Shown: positions 23,645 through 36,544 of the stretch, one piece after another
How positions within the stretch are numbered: position 1 is the first letter of the stretch
Layout of the letters: every line of letters begins with the position of its first letter
Assembly: GCF_029633865.1 (NCBI RefSeq)
Contig: NC_079222.1
Location: 31,058,936 to 31,122,935, forward strand
DNA: 64,000 nucleotides
DNA from: Lampris incognitus
Lineage: Eukaryota; Chordata; Actinopteri; Lampriformes; Lampridae
Direction: 5' to 3'
Notes under the pieces: generated by a model
The model's input: only the letters and a program-made list of their open reading frames with translations
Databases searched by the model: none
What the model was told of the DNA's origin: nothing
Made by a program: the position numbers and the translations under genes

Positions 23645-24076
23645 TGTAGCGACCGGGGGAGGCGGTCGCTCTGACTGTCGGCGGTTCTGCGCTGGGGGAG
23701 CGCAATGGCTGATGGGACTGTTAATGTTAGATTTAAAATTGTTGTTTTAATGATGTGGTGTTCATGTTGTGGTCATTCTCGTGTTGTTGTTTTGGGGGTT
23801 CGACTCAGATTAAATACACCGTCCACTGACTAACTTACTGTAGGACCGTGACTGGGACTGATGTCGCCACTTGAGACATGGGGGTGGGCGGGTTCGTTAC
23901 GTCAGTTCTGGTCAGTTCTGGCCGCAGTGAATAGAAGAGCACTCCTGGGATCCTGCGGTGTATGGGGGGCACGGGAGTTGGGATTAGAAGGAGATCTCTG
24001 CCTCTCCCCTCATTCTTCCATGCCGGCTCGCCACCATAGTCTTCGTTTTAGTTAGGAGCCCCCCTACTTAAAACAT
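23645..24076 (+). repeat. possible solo LTR-like segment
   Basis: GC-rich block beginning TGTAGCGACCGG, with a hairpin AGCGACCG...CGGTCGCT at the start, an ATTAAA motif near 23,810 and an end in ACTTAAAACA. TG...CA ends fit an LTR, but the flanking 5 bp do not match and no internal retroviral-type sequence is adjacent. Weak call. Confidence 0.3.
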
Positions 24077-24528
24077 CTCCCCGCGCATGCGCAGTGTTAT
24101 GCTCTTTAGTGCCTGATGGCGTTGCATCCCGGTTTAATGTCAGCTGCGCGATACTGTTGTTCTCCAGCCTGCAGTATTTACCAGTTTGGGGTCACGGACT
24201 AATCCAAAGGCACCGTTGTGCTGAGGTAGGTTGGAGGCAATCTGACCGAGATTGAAGCAGACGGTTGGGTGAGAGGCGGGGTGCCAGGATGGAAATTAAT
24301 CTTGGTGCAGGGAGGTATTTGAGAATTCAGGGCTGATGCAGTTAAACCTCATTTACCCAGACTTCAAACAGCCCCCTTGGCCATGTTTGGCAATTGAATA
24401 TTAATGTGACCTTTTAAATGTACTTTGTTAATGAGTTGTGGGGAGATAGGAGGAGGGCTTGTTCAAAAGTCAGCGCAGCAAGAAAGGTTTCAAAAGGAAG
24501 ATTTCACCTTTACCGACCATTTTTTAAA

Positions 24529-25276
24529 CTAGAACGACCAGGATTTCACTTCTACCTAAAACGACCATGGGCGGTCAAAATGGCCGCCCGTTTTTGAACT
24601 CTATATTCTGTCAAGGTAAATACCCAATTGAGATGTTAATGCATTGCATATGTTAGTATGTCTGTTAGGAAACGACTGACACCAAAATTAACATTTTAAC
24701 AACTATAATACTATTTTTAAACAATTTAAACTTCAGAGATACATGGTCGACTGAAAATAAATATTGAAACGGTTCCAAACAACGACCGGAAGTTAAAACC
24801 GCTAGAACCACCGTTGGCAGTAATTTTGACCGCCAAGGTTTTTAAACTCTACATTCTGTCAAGATAAATACCCAATTGAGATATTAATGCATTACACATG
24901 TTAGTATGTCTGTTAAGAAACTAACTGATACCAAAATTAACATTTTAACAACGTCATGGTGCGAGATGTTGGCAATAATCACAAATCAAGTTTAGAGTAT
25001 TCCTCTCCACTGGAGGGCGCTAGTGTGTTTCTAGGACGGAGCGATGAACTTCACGAAGGAAATGACGTGACCAGCACACGTCATAAATAGCGACATGACG
25101 CGCACGATCACGCGCAAATTACGAGCGGTCATTTTGACTGCTCATGGTCGTTTTGGGTAGATCTTATCATATACAGTTTTAGGAGAATTCAGGGAGCGGC
25201 AAGTCTGTTTTTTCCCCACAAAGTTATTTAGCTTTGAAAATCCAACGCGGTCATTATGACCGCGTTGGTCGTTCTA
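24529..25276. repeat. unclassified element with AACGACC modules
   Basis: Inverted modules lie at both ends: CTAGAACGACCA (24,529-24,540) against TGGTCGTTCTAG (25,265-25,276), and a 29-bp pair at 24,554-24,582 and 25,130-25,158 (26 of 29 match) containing ACGACCATG and GGTCAAAATG. Inside, a 114-bp direct repeat lies at 24,590-24,703 and 24,838-24,952. A 27-bp palindrome with 13-bp arms lies at 25,242-25,268. No coding frame. It looks like a non-autonomous DNA element but matches no family I can name. Confidence 0.5.
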
Positions 25277-25705
25277 GAAAGATTTGTGCTCATTCTGGAC
25301 GTTGAAACAGCTCTCAGACCTTTAACTGATATGTGATGTGCATTGCTGATGTGTATCTCGGTGGCTGCACATATTTCTTCATATGCATTTAACTCCCGTG
25401 GAAACACGTGAGCCTCTTCAGAGCCTTTAAAAAGGTGTATGAATATCAGTAAAGCTGCAAAGCTGGCATGGAAAACCCCAAATAACTGATGAATAGGAAA
25501 CAGTGATTATTTAATTCATGTTGTTGAATCGCGTCATTGCCATAGAACGATCTATATAATTTTAACAGCAACAATGAATGGGGGGGAAATCCCAAATTAG
25601 TCTTGCAACTGAAAAATATGGAAATTTAAATATGTGCACTGGTAAAATCAAATTTAACTGTAAAGGCTTTCCAGAAAGAATGAAAAAACATCCTTTCCTT
25701 TCTGT

Positions 25706-25975
25706 GGGTGGCATAGCTCAGGAGATAGAGCGGGTCGTCTGGTTATCAGAAGGTCGCTGGTTCGATCCCCGGCTCCTGCAGAGAGCGTGTGGAAGTGTCC
25801 TTGAGCAAGACACTGAAGCCCTAACTGCTCCTGATGAGCAGGTTGGCACCTTGCATGGCAGCCTCCGCCATCAGTGTGTGACCTTGTGTGTGAATGGGTG
25901 AATGTGAGGCTACAGTGTATGGAGTGGTCAGTAGACTAGAAAAGCTCTGTATAAATGCAGCCCATTTACCATTTT
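25706..25975 (+). repeat. SINE-C, tRNA-derived
   Basis: A box TAGCTCAGGAGATAGAGCGG and B box GGTTCGATCCCCGG sit in a well-preserved tRNA-like head. A CCTTGAGCAAGACACTGAA body and an end TATAAATGCAGCCCATTTAC follow. This resembles the widespread teleost SINE type with a TATAAATGCAG end. Single copy in the window. Confidence 0.8.
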
Positions 25976-26708
25976 TCTGACATGTGGGAAATAAGCGGTT
26001 AAAAAAACAACAACCGTGGCCACTCATATAAATAGTAGCGAGTGCATGTGAGCATCCATAACTGAACTGGCATGTTTGAAATGATCTGATGAGTTGGATT
26101 TAATGCGTTATAACAACTGTCATCAGTTTGGCATTTTGAGCTTTCTCTCTATTCTGAGTCTCCGTCCCCCCACCTGTCTCCTGCAGTGCATGAGAAAAGC
26201 ATGTCTTTTTCTTAAACACACATACTGTGTATGTGTGCGAGTCTCTGCACAGCATGTACAAACACATGCACACATGGCATGCATTTACTCTATATATTCA
26301 TGCAAATATGTGCGTGCACACACACGTGCGTGTGCACGTCCGCGTGCACGCTGACTCTGTCTCACACATACAGAGCACTTGGCAGGGCGATGGAAGGTTG
26401 TGGTTCTCTGCCAGTGGTGTTGACTGTTGGAGATGTCACCGGATAGTTGGAGGAATGCTGCTCTTAACGTGACTGACAGGCCATATTGCTTTTGCACTAT
26501 GTGCTGACACTCTCCCTTACTCGTGCTTGCCAGCTGAGTCTAACTAGAGGATGAGATGCTGATGCAAGTATTATCAGGCCCAAGTATTAAAGGACAACCA
26601 TGGCAGTGTGATGTAAGGCCCAAATCAGTGTTTTTCGATTTGGAACCACAATAAATCTGATACCAAAATCTATGCCGAAATTTTACCCAACTTCAAACTT
26701 CAGAGAAG
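25976..26708. other. intergenic stretch, nothing recognised
   Basis: Contains alternating CACACGTGCGTGTGCACG-type purine/pyrimidine sequence near 26,315-26,350, which could adopt left-handed DNA. No gene or classified repeat. Confidence 0.4.
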
Positions 26709-26721
26709 TACTTGCCTGTAT

Positions 26722-27141
26722 CCCCCCCCCTGCTCTGTTTCCAGTCTTACCCGACCAATTACCCCCACTCTTCAGAGCCGTTCCGGTCGCTGCTCCACCC
26801 CCTCTGCCGATCCAGGGAGGGCTGCAGACTACCACGTGCCTCCTCCGATACATGTGGAGTCGCCAGCTGCTTCCTTTCACCTGACTGTGAGGAGTTTCGC
26901 CAGGTGGACATAGCGCGTGAGAGGATCACGCTATTCCCCCCCGAACGGGTGCCCCGACCGACCAGAAGAGGCGCTAGTGCAGCGACCAGGACACATACCC
27001 ACATCCGGCTTCCCACCCGCAGACACGGCCAATTGTGTCCGTAGGGACACCCGACCAAGCCGGAGGCAACACGGGGATTCGAACCAGCGATCCCCGTGTT
27101 GGTAGGCAACGGAATAGACCGCCACGCTACCCGGACGCCCC
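26722..27141 (-). repeat. SINE-B
   Basis: Full-length minus-strand copy with a 13-bp duplication carrying one mismatch (TACTTGCCTGTAT at 26,709-26,721, TACTTACCTGTAT at 27,142-27,154). Confidence 0.9.
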
Positions 27142-27154
27142 TACTTACCTGTAT

Positions 27155-28025
27155 TTTGAATAAAATTCTCCATTGTTCATGTGATTTTCCACAGCAAGTG
27201 TAACCGGCTGTTGGTTAGTCGCATTGACACCCCCACCCCACCCCCACCCACACCCACAATCCCAGTGTTTTTGAACTCCACATTTGAGAAATCATCAAAA
27301 TAAATTGCACCACGCCGGGAAAAGATTCACCACTTTTGTTTTATTTGCAGTTCATGAAGCGCAGACTATGTTCGGTACAGCGGCAACCACAGGTCCTCAC
27401 CGCTGCGGGTGTTGCTACTGATCATAATGATCAACACAGCGATGTTACAGCGCCCCCTGCAGTTCACTGTCCTCCCTATCCGATCGCGTACAGCAAGACC
27501 GCGAGCTCCCTGCATGTCGTCATTACGCGGCACGTTGCTCTGATCGTCTCACAGCTCAGCTGCTGATTGGTCACATAGAGAAGTGGCGGGACGCGCGGCT
27601 CAGAGCCTCGTTCACATCCCCCAACAAATAAAACAAGCGCAATTATTTACACACACACACAAAACAAAAACAAACGGAAGACCACTTATAAGATGCCACT
27701 TTTATAAACCGTCGTAGATAAAAACCGGCAGGGGTGAAACAAAAAGTCTTAACGCACAGCCAGTTCAACAGATATATAGGTGTGTGTTTGTATATATCCA
27801 TATATATATATATCCACATATATATATATATATCCTGTATATGAGTCTCTATACAAAGAAGCGGGTTATTCTCTCTATGAGTAAATACATTCTACTCTAC
27901 AGTCACTAGAGTTACAGCGGTACATTCCCAACCAAACCCTTTTGATCGTCTATAAGGAGGATATAGTTCATACACAACCAGTAAACCACGACTGGTAAGC
28001 GCGTCACAACCCGGACTATAGGATT

Positions 28026-28030
<5 letters not shown>
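27155..28030. other. intergenic stretch, nothing recognised
   Basis: A (CCCCACCCA)-type run at 27,228-27,258 and TATA-rich simple sequence at 27,780-27,845. The 27,360-27,600 part is moderately CpG-rich, but no exon was recognised. Confidence 0.4.
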
Positions 28031-28066
<36 letters not shown>

Positions 28067-28122
28067 CGTGCGTACATGTATGAAATGGGTTTTCATCCTC
28101 TCCAATTTCGTGCAAGCCAGCA

Positions 28123-28171
<49 letters not shown>

Positions 28172-28172
28172 A
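28028..28172. repeat. paired GT and CA microsatellites
   Basis: (GT)n passing into (GC)n at 28,028-28,070 and (CA)n at 28,124-28,172, only 54 bp apart and inverted relative to each other, so able to form a hairpin. Confidence 0.9.
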
Positions 28173-28530
28173 AACGACCTGTTCAGCAGTTAGTCAGGTT
28201 AACCTTGCCATAGCATCTGAAACGTGATCCACAATCTATTTCTGCTGCTCTGCGCGGTTCGGAGTGACCCCCCCCTCTTCCACACCTCCCCCCTCCTTCC
28301 ACACCTCCCCCCTCTTCCCCTCCTCCCCACCGCCCCTCCTGCGACCAGCATTCTGCAACACGTCGAGATCTGAATTTCGAAAGATTTTCGCGCTAATTTA
28401 AGAATAAGTTGAACACATCGTTGTTTTCCCCCCGTTGGCTTGTTGCACATATGAACAGGGAGACTACATTTCAACTTGTGTTGGCACGAAATTCTCACGA
28501 CCTTCTGGACGGTGAAAGATGTTGTATGTG

Positions 28531-28868
28531 TGGCGACTTCCGGGGGCAGCCGGGGAACCGCCGCCGCAGCTGGGAAGCGAACCCGGGTCACCCACGCTAA
28601 CCAGTCAACGAAAGGGTGCAACCCGCTGTTAGCCATCCGGCTAGCGGGTCTACTCCACCACCCCCCTCCTTCGGGAAGCGCGTCCCCAAGCTTCAGCATA
28701 TCAACTCCCTCACGCCTCCGGCGCGCGCGCTTCCAATGGCCTCACGGTCTCACGTCCCACTTCTGACACCTGACACCCATGCAGCGAATTCGGGGGCAGC
28801 CGGGAAGTGAACCCAGTCCACTAGAGGGTCCGACCCGTTAGCCAACCGGCTAGCATAACAAGTCTACT
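28531..28868. repeat. duplicated GC-rich tRNA-like block
   Basis: The unit CGGGGGCAGCCGGG...GAAGCGAACCC...CCGGCTAGC...GTCTACTC occurs at 28,544-28,655 and, shortened, at 28,790-28,868. The GAACCCGGGT and GTTAGCC pieces resemble a tRNA-derived repeat read in reverse. A minus-strand open frame over it (28,199-28,699) is explained by the GC content. Confidence 0.45.
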
Positions 28869-28883
28869 CATTCATGGTCGCTA

Positions 28884-28966
<83 letters not shown>

Positions 28967-29105
28967 ATGTATATATATATATATATATGTGTGTGTGTAT
29001 ATATATATAGATATATATGTGTGTGTATATATATATGTGTGTGTGTCTGTGTGTGTGTATATATATATATAAATGTGTGTGTGTGTGTATATATGTGTGT
29101 GTGTG

Positions 29106-29150
<45 letters not shown>
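28884..29150. repeat. (TATC)n then TA/GT mosaic
   Basis: About 21 TATC units (28,884-28,966) run into a 180-bp mosaic of TA and GT dinucleotide blocks ending in about 20 TA units (29,110-29,149). Confidence 0.95.
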
Positions 29151-29220
29151 CACTCCTCATTGTTGAGCACTTTTATCAACATGATTGACGGTTTAAAAAA
29201 ACAAAACAAAAAAACCCCGC

Positions 29221-29257
<37 letters not shown>

Positions 29258-29934
29258 TTTTTTCCCACTTCTCAGTCAGACATGAACATCACATTTATTT
29301 CACATTTCACAAGGAAGACAAATATTTGCTCTTTGGGTAATTCATACCATTGCAAATTCACCATGTTTCCAAGAGGCATCTCTTCACTATTCCACCATTT
29401 GTCATTGTGCCATGGACAAGAGGATGGAGAGACGGCAACAATGGGATGAAAGACGCCTTTGCGAAACCAAGCCCTGGCACTGACACCCACACAGTTCACA
29501 AACAAAACATCCACGTAAGCTGATGTTAAGCGGTGAGAAAAGGGTGCCAGGGAACAAGACGGCGGACTCCTGCACTCAGAGCTTTGACATATACTTCAGT
29601 TTACACTAATGCTATATAGTAAAGCAATGCGCTTATTACGTATCTGTCAGTGACGGGACAGCCTAGATTAGACATTTCATACATCATTTTAGCATTGGAC
29701 TTAATGTTCTCTCACAGCTTTCATATACAACCCCCCCCTACAGCATAACTAGGGCGAGCTATAAATACCTGCTTTATTGTCACATAAAATACTCCAGGTA
29801 ACACTCTAAACGAACTACACTATGTACAGTGCTACAGACGGCCCATTATAAAGCACCGGGGTACTGAATGGGAGACAGAGGAGCAATCTCAGCTATAAAT
29901 GGCTCAAGTCCTAATGAGTGCTATCACAATCCTA

Positions 29935-29980
<46 letters not shown>

Positions 29981-30299
29981 CACTCACCAGATACAATCAT
30001 GTACTTATATAATGTGTGCCAAGTTGCCAACAGTGTTACGCTGTGTCACAATGCTGGGTTGTTAGTGTTGGGTCGTGTGTGTGATCTTATGAGCAGAGTA
30101 AATGGTCCAAACTATTTACACGTATCTGGAGGGTGGATGTATGCACACATGCCTGTGTGTGTTTTCATACGTGTGTGTGTGTGTGTGGTTGTCAGGTGGC
30201 CCTGAGTACAACGTGGACGTGTATTGCTTGTGTGTGTGTGCTTCGTTGTTTCTTAGATTCACATTCGTACGTGTGTAGCCAGCGATGAACACGGCGTAG
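29151..30299. other. intergenic stretch, possible distal UTR
   Basis: Includes CA (29,224-29,253) and GT (29,940-29,979) runs. Reverse-strand AATAAA (TTTATT on the plus strand) occurs at about 29,295 and 29,772. The 29,281-29,520 segment is open on the minus strand for 80 codons, but no domain is recognisable. Confidence 0.35.
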
Positions 30300-31260
30300 C
30301 GTTGCTCCACCTCCACGAGGCAGTTTTTGGGAGAAAAAACCCCAAAGCGGGTGTGGGAAAGGGGAAAAGGGATGTGAACAATGGCCGTTTCCGGTTTGGA
30401 GCTAACCTTTCCCCGCCGTCAGGGCCGTTTCGGTGTAATCATCCGCCACACGACTCGACGCGTTTCACCCCCCGCAGAAACCGTCTCTACTCGGGTCCAA
30501 CAGAACACCACAGCCGTTCCTCTCAGCGCAGCGTAGCGTTGGGTGGCGGAGGAGGCGGAGGGAGCTAGCAGCATGTGGCTAGTTAGCAAGAGCCCCGGGA
30601 TAGCCGGTTAGCTCAGAGTCGACAGACAACGGGATGGGGATTTCCCCACTGCTACTTTATTCTGTTGTACATACATACGATGTTCACCGATCACACATGA
30701 CCAGGAAAACATAAAAACTATAACCTGCACCGACTTGTTACGGTGGCGCTTCGCTGATGTGGACGTCGGTCGAAGCAGCGCTGAGAACGGCTCTGCTAGT
30801 GCGTCACAACGAAACAACCCGAGGAGCCACCCTGTGGCGCTATGTGGTATTGCAGCACTACTATAATTATATTTACCGTGCTGCGCTGCCGCATCACTGT
30901 CAGCAATGGCTCCAGACGAGGCCCTGTGCTCGCTGGGAGAAAGCGTTACCGCCATAGCGGCATGGGGGCGACAGCTCGGGGGAAGTCCACGGCATCGCTT
31001 ACCCATCTCTAATGTGTTTTAGCTCTCGCCAAAACTGACCGAAACGGATTGATTTGGTGGAGAAAGGAAGCCCACAGGAGCTTCCTCAACCGCACTCCTG
31101 TTAAGTCCCAGATATTGAATCTATAATTATCGGGAAGGATGGACGTGAACTCGTCCTCCTCTCTCCTCACGTTCATCCCTGCATATATCGGAGCTGCTGA
31201 CGGCTCGTCGCGGACATGCGTAATGCTCTGCTTTCTTTCCCAGGACATGGCTATGTCATG
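30300..31260. promoter_or_regulatory. CpG-rich block, candidate promoter
   Basis: This is the longest CpG-dense stretch in the intergenic part: many CG dinucleotides between 30,395 and 31,000, a GGTGGCGGAGGAGGCGGAGG box near 30,541, and GGCCGTTTC motifs. Open frames on both strands (30,302-30,568 plus; 30,608-31,006 and 31,009-31,248 minus) lack recognisable domains. It could be a promoter of an unrecognised transcript, a first-exon region, or GC-rich repeat DNA. Confidence 0.3.
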
Positions 31261-31552
31261 TAGCTGTGTCTCACGGGCAGTGACTTAACTGTGGATTAAA
31301 CCGCCCACCACAACCATTATTAGAGGCCACAACTATACAACCGCGGAGCTACTGCACAGAACCATCACATGCCGTCGCCTTCTCATCGCGTGCAAAACGC
31401 TACACAACTCATGTGGTTTGCAGATCAAGGTTTGTAAGAAGTCCACAAGGTAGATGCCAGGCTTCCTCTGAAGGCAGCTGGTTTAACAAGGGATGTGCAC
31501 TCAGGAGCTACATGTAACATGGGAATAACAACCCTCATTAAATAAGCAGAGA

Positions 31553-31981
31553 CTGGGGCGTAGCGGTCTATTCCGTTGCCTACCAACACGGGGATCGCCG
31601 GTTCGAATCCCCGTTTTTATCTCCGGCTTGGTCGGCGCGTGCCCACATACACAATTGGCCGTGTCTGCGGGTGGGAAGCCGGATGTGGGTATGTGTCCTG
31701 GTTGCTGCACTAGCGCCTCCTCCGGTCAGTTGAGGCGCCTGTTCAGGGAGGAGGGGGAACTGGGGGGGAATAGCGTGATCCTCCCACGCACTACACCCCC
31801 CCTGGTGAAACTCCTCAGTCAGGTGAAAAGAAGCGGCTGGCGATTCCACATGTATCGGAGGAGGCATGTGGTAGTCTGCAGCCCTCCCCGGATCGGCAGA
31901 GGGGCTGGAGCAGCAACGGGGACGGCTGGGAAGAGTGGGGTACAATTGGGGAGAAAAAGGGGAAGAAATAATAAAAAAATA
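31553..31981 (+). repeat. SINE-B
   Basis: Complete copy flanked by an exact 13-bp duplication AAATAAGCAGAGA (31,540-31,552 and 31,982-31,994). The head begins CTGGGGCGTAGCGG. Confidence 0.92.
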
Positions 31982-32213
31982 AAATAAGCAGAGATTGTTT
32001 GTGGATAGTCGCCTCATGTACAGTCCAGTCACATCACCCCTGCCACGTATGGGATGTCCATGTGTTTGGCTCTGGTCTCTCTACAACACCCTGTCTCTCT
32101 CTGGATGGGGTCAGTGGCCAGGGTTTTTCCTTCTGTGTCTGTTCTGTCGGGGGGAAATGAGAAGGCTGCTTACTGAGATATGACCGTCTGCCTTAATAAT
32201 ATAGGCCATCTGG

Positions 32214-33290
<1,077 letters not shown>

Positions 33291-33301
33291 GATACTCATT
33301 A

Positions 33302-33705
33302 TTATTGCCCCCCGCCCCCAATTGTATCCGGCCAATTGCCCCACTCTTCCGAGCCATCCCGGTCACTGCTCCACCCCCTTTGCCGATCCGGGGAGGGCTG
33401 CAGACTACCACATGCCTCCTCCCATACATGTGGAGTCGCCAGCCGCTTCTTTTCACCTGACAGTGAGGAGTTTCACCAGGTGGACGTAGCGCATGGGAGG
33501 ATCACGCTATCCCCCCTCCCAGTTCCCCCTCACCCCTGAACAGCTGCCCCGACCAACCAGAGGAGGCGCTAGTGCAGCGACCAGGACACATACCCATCCG
33601 GCTCCCCACCTGCAGACACGGCCAATTGTGTCTGTAGGGGCGCCCTACCAAGCCGGAGGTACCACAGGGGTTGGAGTTAGACCACTACGCTACCCCGGAC
33701 GCCCC
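33302..33705 (-). repeat. SINE-B, inferred source of a transduced flank
   Basis: Minus-strand copy flanked by an exact 11-bp duplication GATACTCATTA (33,291-33,301 and 33,706-33,716). The single-copy sequence beyond its tail (33,252-33,306) recurs next to the SINE-B at 53,359-53,864. Confidence 0.9.
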
Positions 33706-33716
33706 GATACTCATTA

Positions 33717-35178
33717 GATGTGGCCATGGTCCAACTAAATTAAGATTAAAGTTGAGGCTTTGAGGCTCGAGAAACTCATCTGCCCCTTTCCGGGCATCGT
33801 TTTTGGTGAAATGTGCAGAACAGGAACTGACACAAACACTGGAGATCAAACCTGGTGGAGGGGATCAAAGGCAGAGTGGAGAAAATCAAAGCTTTTTGAT
33901 CTACATTCTGTTAGATTTGCCTCCGCCGACCGTCTCTATCAAAGGCTACTCCGCGAGATCAATCCCACCCCCCCCCCCCAAAAAAAAGAAAAAAAAAAGA
34001 AAGAAGTGATGAAGAGTTTCCAGAGGAAGATCAACTCTACAAAACTGCTGACTCTCCACAAGGCGCTGAGTGTGTGTTTGTATGATGTGTGTAGACACAT
34101 ATATTTTTATTCGGTCATTTTCATGATAATATTTTGGGTTCAACAATAAGTTTAAAAAAAAAAAAAGAACAAAAAAATCCCCAAACAACCAACACTCCTC
34201 CAGCAGTGTGGTTGCTCCCACCATCTACTAAAATGAAAAGCTTGACCGGAAAAAATAATAATAATCACAACTACATTGAGGATACTCAATTTGTGAGTTT
34301 TGAGGTTCACTGTGATTCAAAGGTATTAACCACAGTGCTGTGATGTTCAAGCAGCTAATGGAAACACAACACATGTTTTCGCTTGGTTGTTGATATGAAC
34401 ATTTGGCTGGCTTTTTTCCTCACTGTTTGAATTTTCTCATCATCATTATTCATATATGAGACCTCTAATTACTGTAGCTATATACACATAAATATGTGAG
34501 CTCTACAATCATAATTAGTAGTATATCATCATATTCCTACCCTCACGACCTGTACAAGTAGATACCGCCTTGTTTAAGCCAACTGGAGTATGCGCATGTG
34601 TTAGTCCTCCAATGTTCCCACTAAAACACAACATGTGGAAAGGTGGGATCACAGCACACTTTAACTAAAAACACACACTGGAATGTGGGAGTTTTGCTAC
34701 TGTGAGTGTAACAGAGATACAACCCCCCCAATAGCCTTATATAAATGAAACACTAGCTACCAAACATTCACTCCTGATCAGTTCAACACTGGATATACAG
34801 TTGTAGTTATCACTGTAATAAAGACAGAGGCGTTAAGACCCCCAGTAGCAACTTAGGAAGGCAAATAACAAGTAGATCATATTCCAGATACTGCTTTCAG
34901 GTGGGCTTCCCCCTTTTAATTAGTTTGCCATCAGCTAACTAATTTGTGTCAAAAGGCCCTTTGGTTTGGAAAAAGCCCATCCTGGCAGAAGAAGCGGTAA
35001 CACGTCTGACATAGCAGAGCCATAGCAGGGTGCGGAGACGGGTGCGAGTCTGCATGTATTAGCAGGAGAGTGAAAAGACGTGAAAATCACCTTAAAACGG
35101 GAGACTGTGCTTTTGTTCCCACATACAGTGTGCAGGACAATGATGACCATTAATTTATGTGGGAGTGTGTAAATGGTA
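33717..35178. other. AT-rich stretch, possible strbp distal 3' UTR
   Basis: No gene was recognised. A C-run/A-run lies at 33,966-33,998 and another A-run at 34,154. A reverse-strand AATAAA lies at 34,106-34,111, which could end a long strbp 3' UTR if the exon at 36.5 kb is used. Confidence 0.35.
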
Positions 35179-35347
35179 CACTGTAAAAATGATCTGCTGG
35201 TTTAACTTAAAAAAGTAAGGCAAACTATTACAAGCCCTTTTCTGAGTAGTCTCAGCTAGCACACTCTAGTTGAGATTACTCAGAAAAGGGCTTGTAATAG
35301 GTTGCCTTACTTTTTTAAGTTAAACCAGCAGGTCATTTTTTACAGTG
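35179..35347. mobile_element. palindromic MITE
   Basis: A 169-bp foldback with about 75-bp nearly perfect arms (CACTGTAAAAATGATCTGC..., CTGCTGGTTTAACTT and inverse) around a short GCTAGCACACTCTAG loop. It is flanked by TA at 35,177-35,178 and 35,348-35,349, consistent with a Tc1/mariner-type target. Confidence 0.85.
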
Positions 35348-35349
35348 TA

Positions 35350-36449
35350 GACAGCAGAGCATATATCATAGTATACACATACTTTTCAGATACAGTATTT
35401 GTTACAGCAATATTCCCTGCCAGCAGTGAGACTATAGAAAATGTGCTTTCTGACAGGAAAAATATGTGTGTGGTTAAGTACAAATTAGTTAAATAGTAAG
35501 TAAGCAAGCACCTCTGGTCCGGGCCTTGTAAGCAAACCTCGGTCAGCAGAGAGCATGCTCAGAAAGGCTCAGCAGAAAAGACATCAAAGATACAGGTAAG
35601 GGGACAGGAAACCGGGAAAGAAGGGGGGGAAAGGAGGAAGAGCAAGGAAGGGAGCGTCACTATTATAACAGCACAGGTAAATAATACCAAATATAATATT
35701 GGATTTCCTAGAACTAGATTCAGTTGCTCAGTGTATATAAAATTGGAAGAAAGCTATACCATGAGATTACAGTTACATTTCACTTTGTAATTCTAAAATA
35801 ATTTATACCAACAATAATTATACTTTTATGGCATATTTACATAAATACATCATAATATTATTGTCGTCAACACATTGTTATATAAACATACACCATACAT
35901 ATATATGTGTATACTCATGTTATAGCCACACATACACACACATACAATGTTTATACAATCGAATTGAGCTATTGCAATGCTGTGTTGGGTAAAACTCCAT
36001 TGGACATTCACATCATCTCAAGTAAGTAAGCTTGAAGCCAAGAGTTCAGGTGTATTGCTATCATAAGAAAGACCAAAGTTCAGTTCAGCCTCACACACAT
36101 GGAGCTGAGAATTCGTCAGGAAATCAAAAGTATTGCTTTTTTCGTTAAGTCAAACTCCTCATCTATGGTAAATGGGCAAGTAGGGAGAGAAGGCGGCGGT
36201 TTTTTCGAGCCAGTCAGTCAATAAGTCAGAAAGACTGAACCTGCCGCTTGACTCAAACACAAAGTTCTGCCAGCAGACTGATCAAAACCACAACTGTTTA
36301 AAACGGACACACAACCTGCTTACTGTAGATGGACAGAAAAACAGGTGGGCTCGAAAGCGGTCCTTGCTGTTGTCAGTCAGACGTGCAGGCAGGCTCCCTG
36401 CCTGGACAGAAACAGGAGTGTGAACGCAAAGGCCAACTCCCTGGTGTCT
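35350..36449 (-). other. single-copy-like stretch, candidate strbp 3' UTR
   Basis: Non-repetitive AT-rich DNA lying directly 3' (minus strand) of the proposed alternative strbp stop. The absence of SINEs over 1.1 kb is unusual for this window and fits a retained UTR, but this is inference only. Confidence 0.35.
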
Positions 36450-36544
36450 CTAGAAGTCAGAGAAGAGGTCTTGAGGACCCAGATGAATGATAAATGGAGC
36501 GATGGTCCGTGGCTGGTAAAAGGGATTGTCAATGAAAAGACCAC
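36450..36544 (-). CDS. strbp: candidate alternative last exon of strbp
   Basis: On the minus strand a strong pyrimidine tract (GCTCTTCTCTGTTTCTG) and CGCTACAG acceptor precede an open stretch. Joined to the single G left by the exon at 49,039-49,092, it reads GGLFIDNPFYQPRTIA, then PFIIHLGPQDLFSDF and TAG (36,450-36,452). The phase (one base carried over) is the same as that required by the other last exon at 45,160-45,236. The composition is protein-like, with no repeat overlap. I cannot name an independent gene with this ending, so an alternative C-terminus of strbp, made by skipping the 45.2-kb exon, is the simplest reading. It could also be the end of an unrelated minus-strand gene. Confidence 0.5.

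Noticed and set aside
28199..28699. 166-codon open frame on the - strand
   Set aside because: Explained by GC-rich, repeat-like sequence with a tRNA-like block; the translation has no coherent domain.
28955..29251. Open frames rich in Tyr-Ile and Thr-His on both strands
   Set aside because: Products of TA/GT simple sequence.
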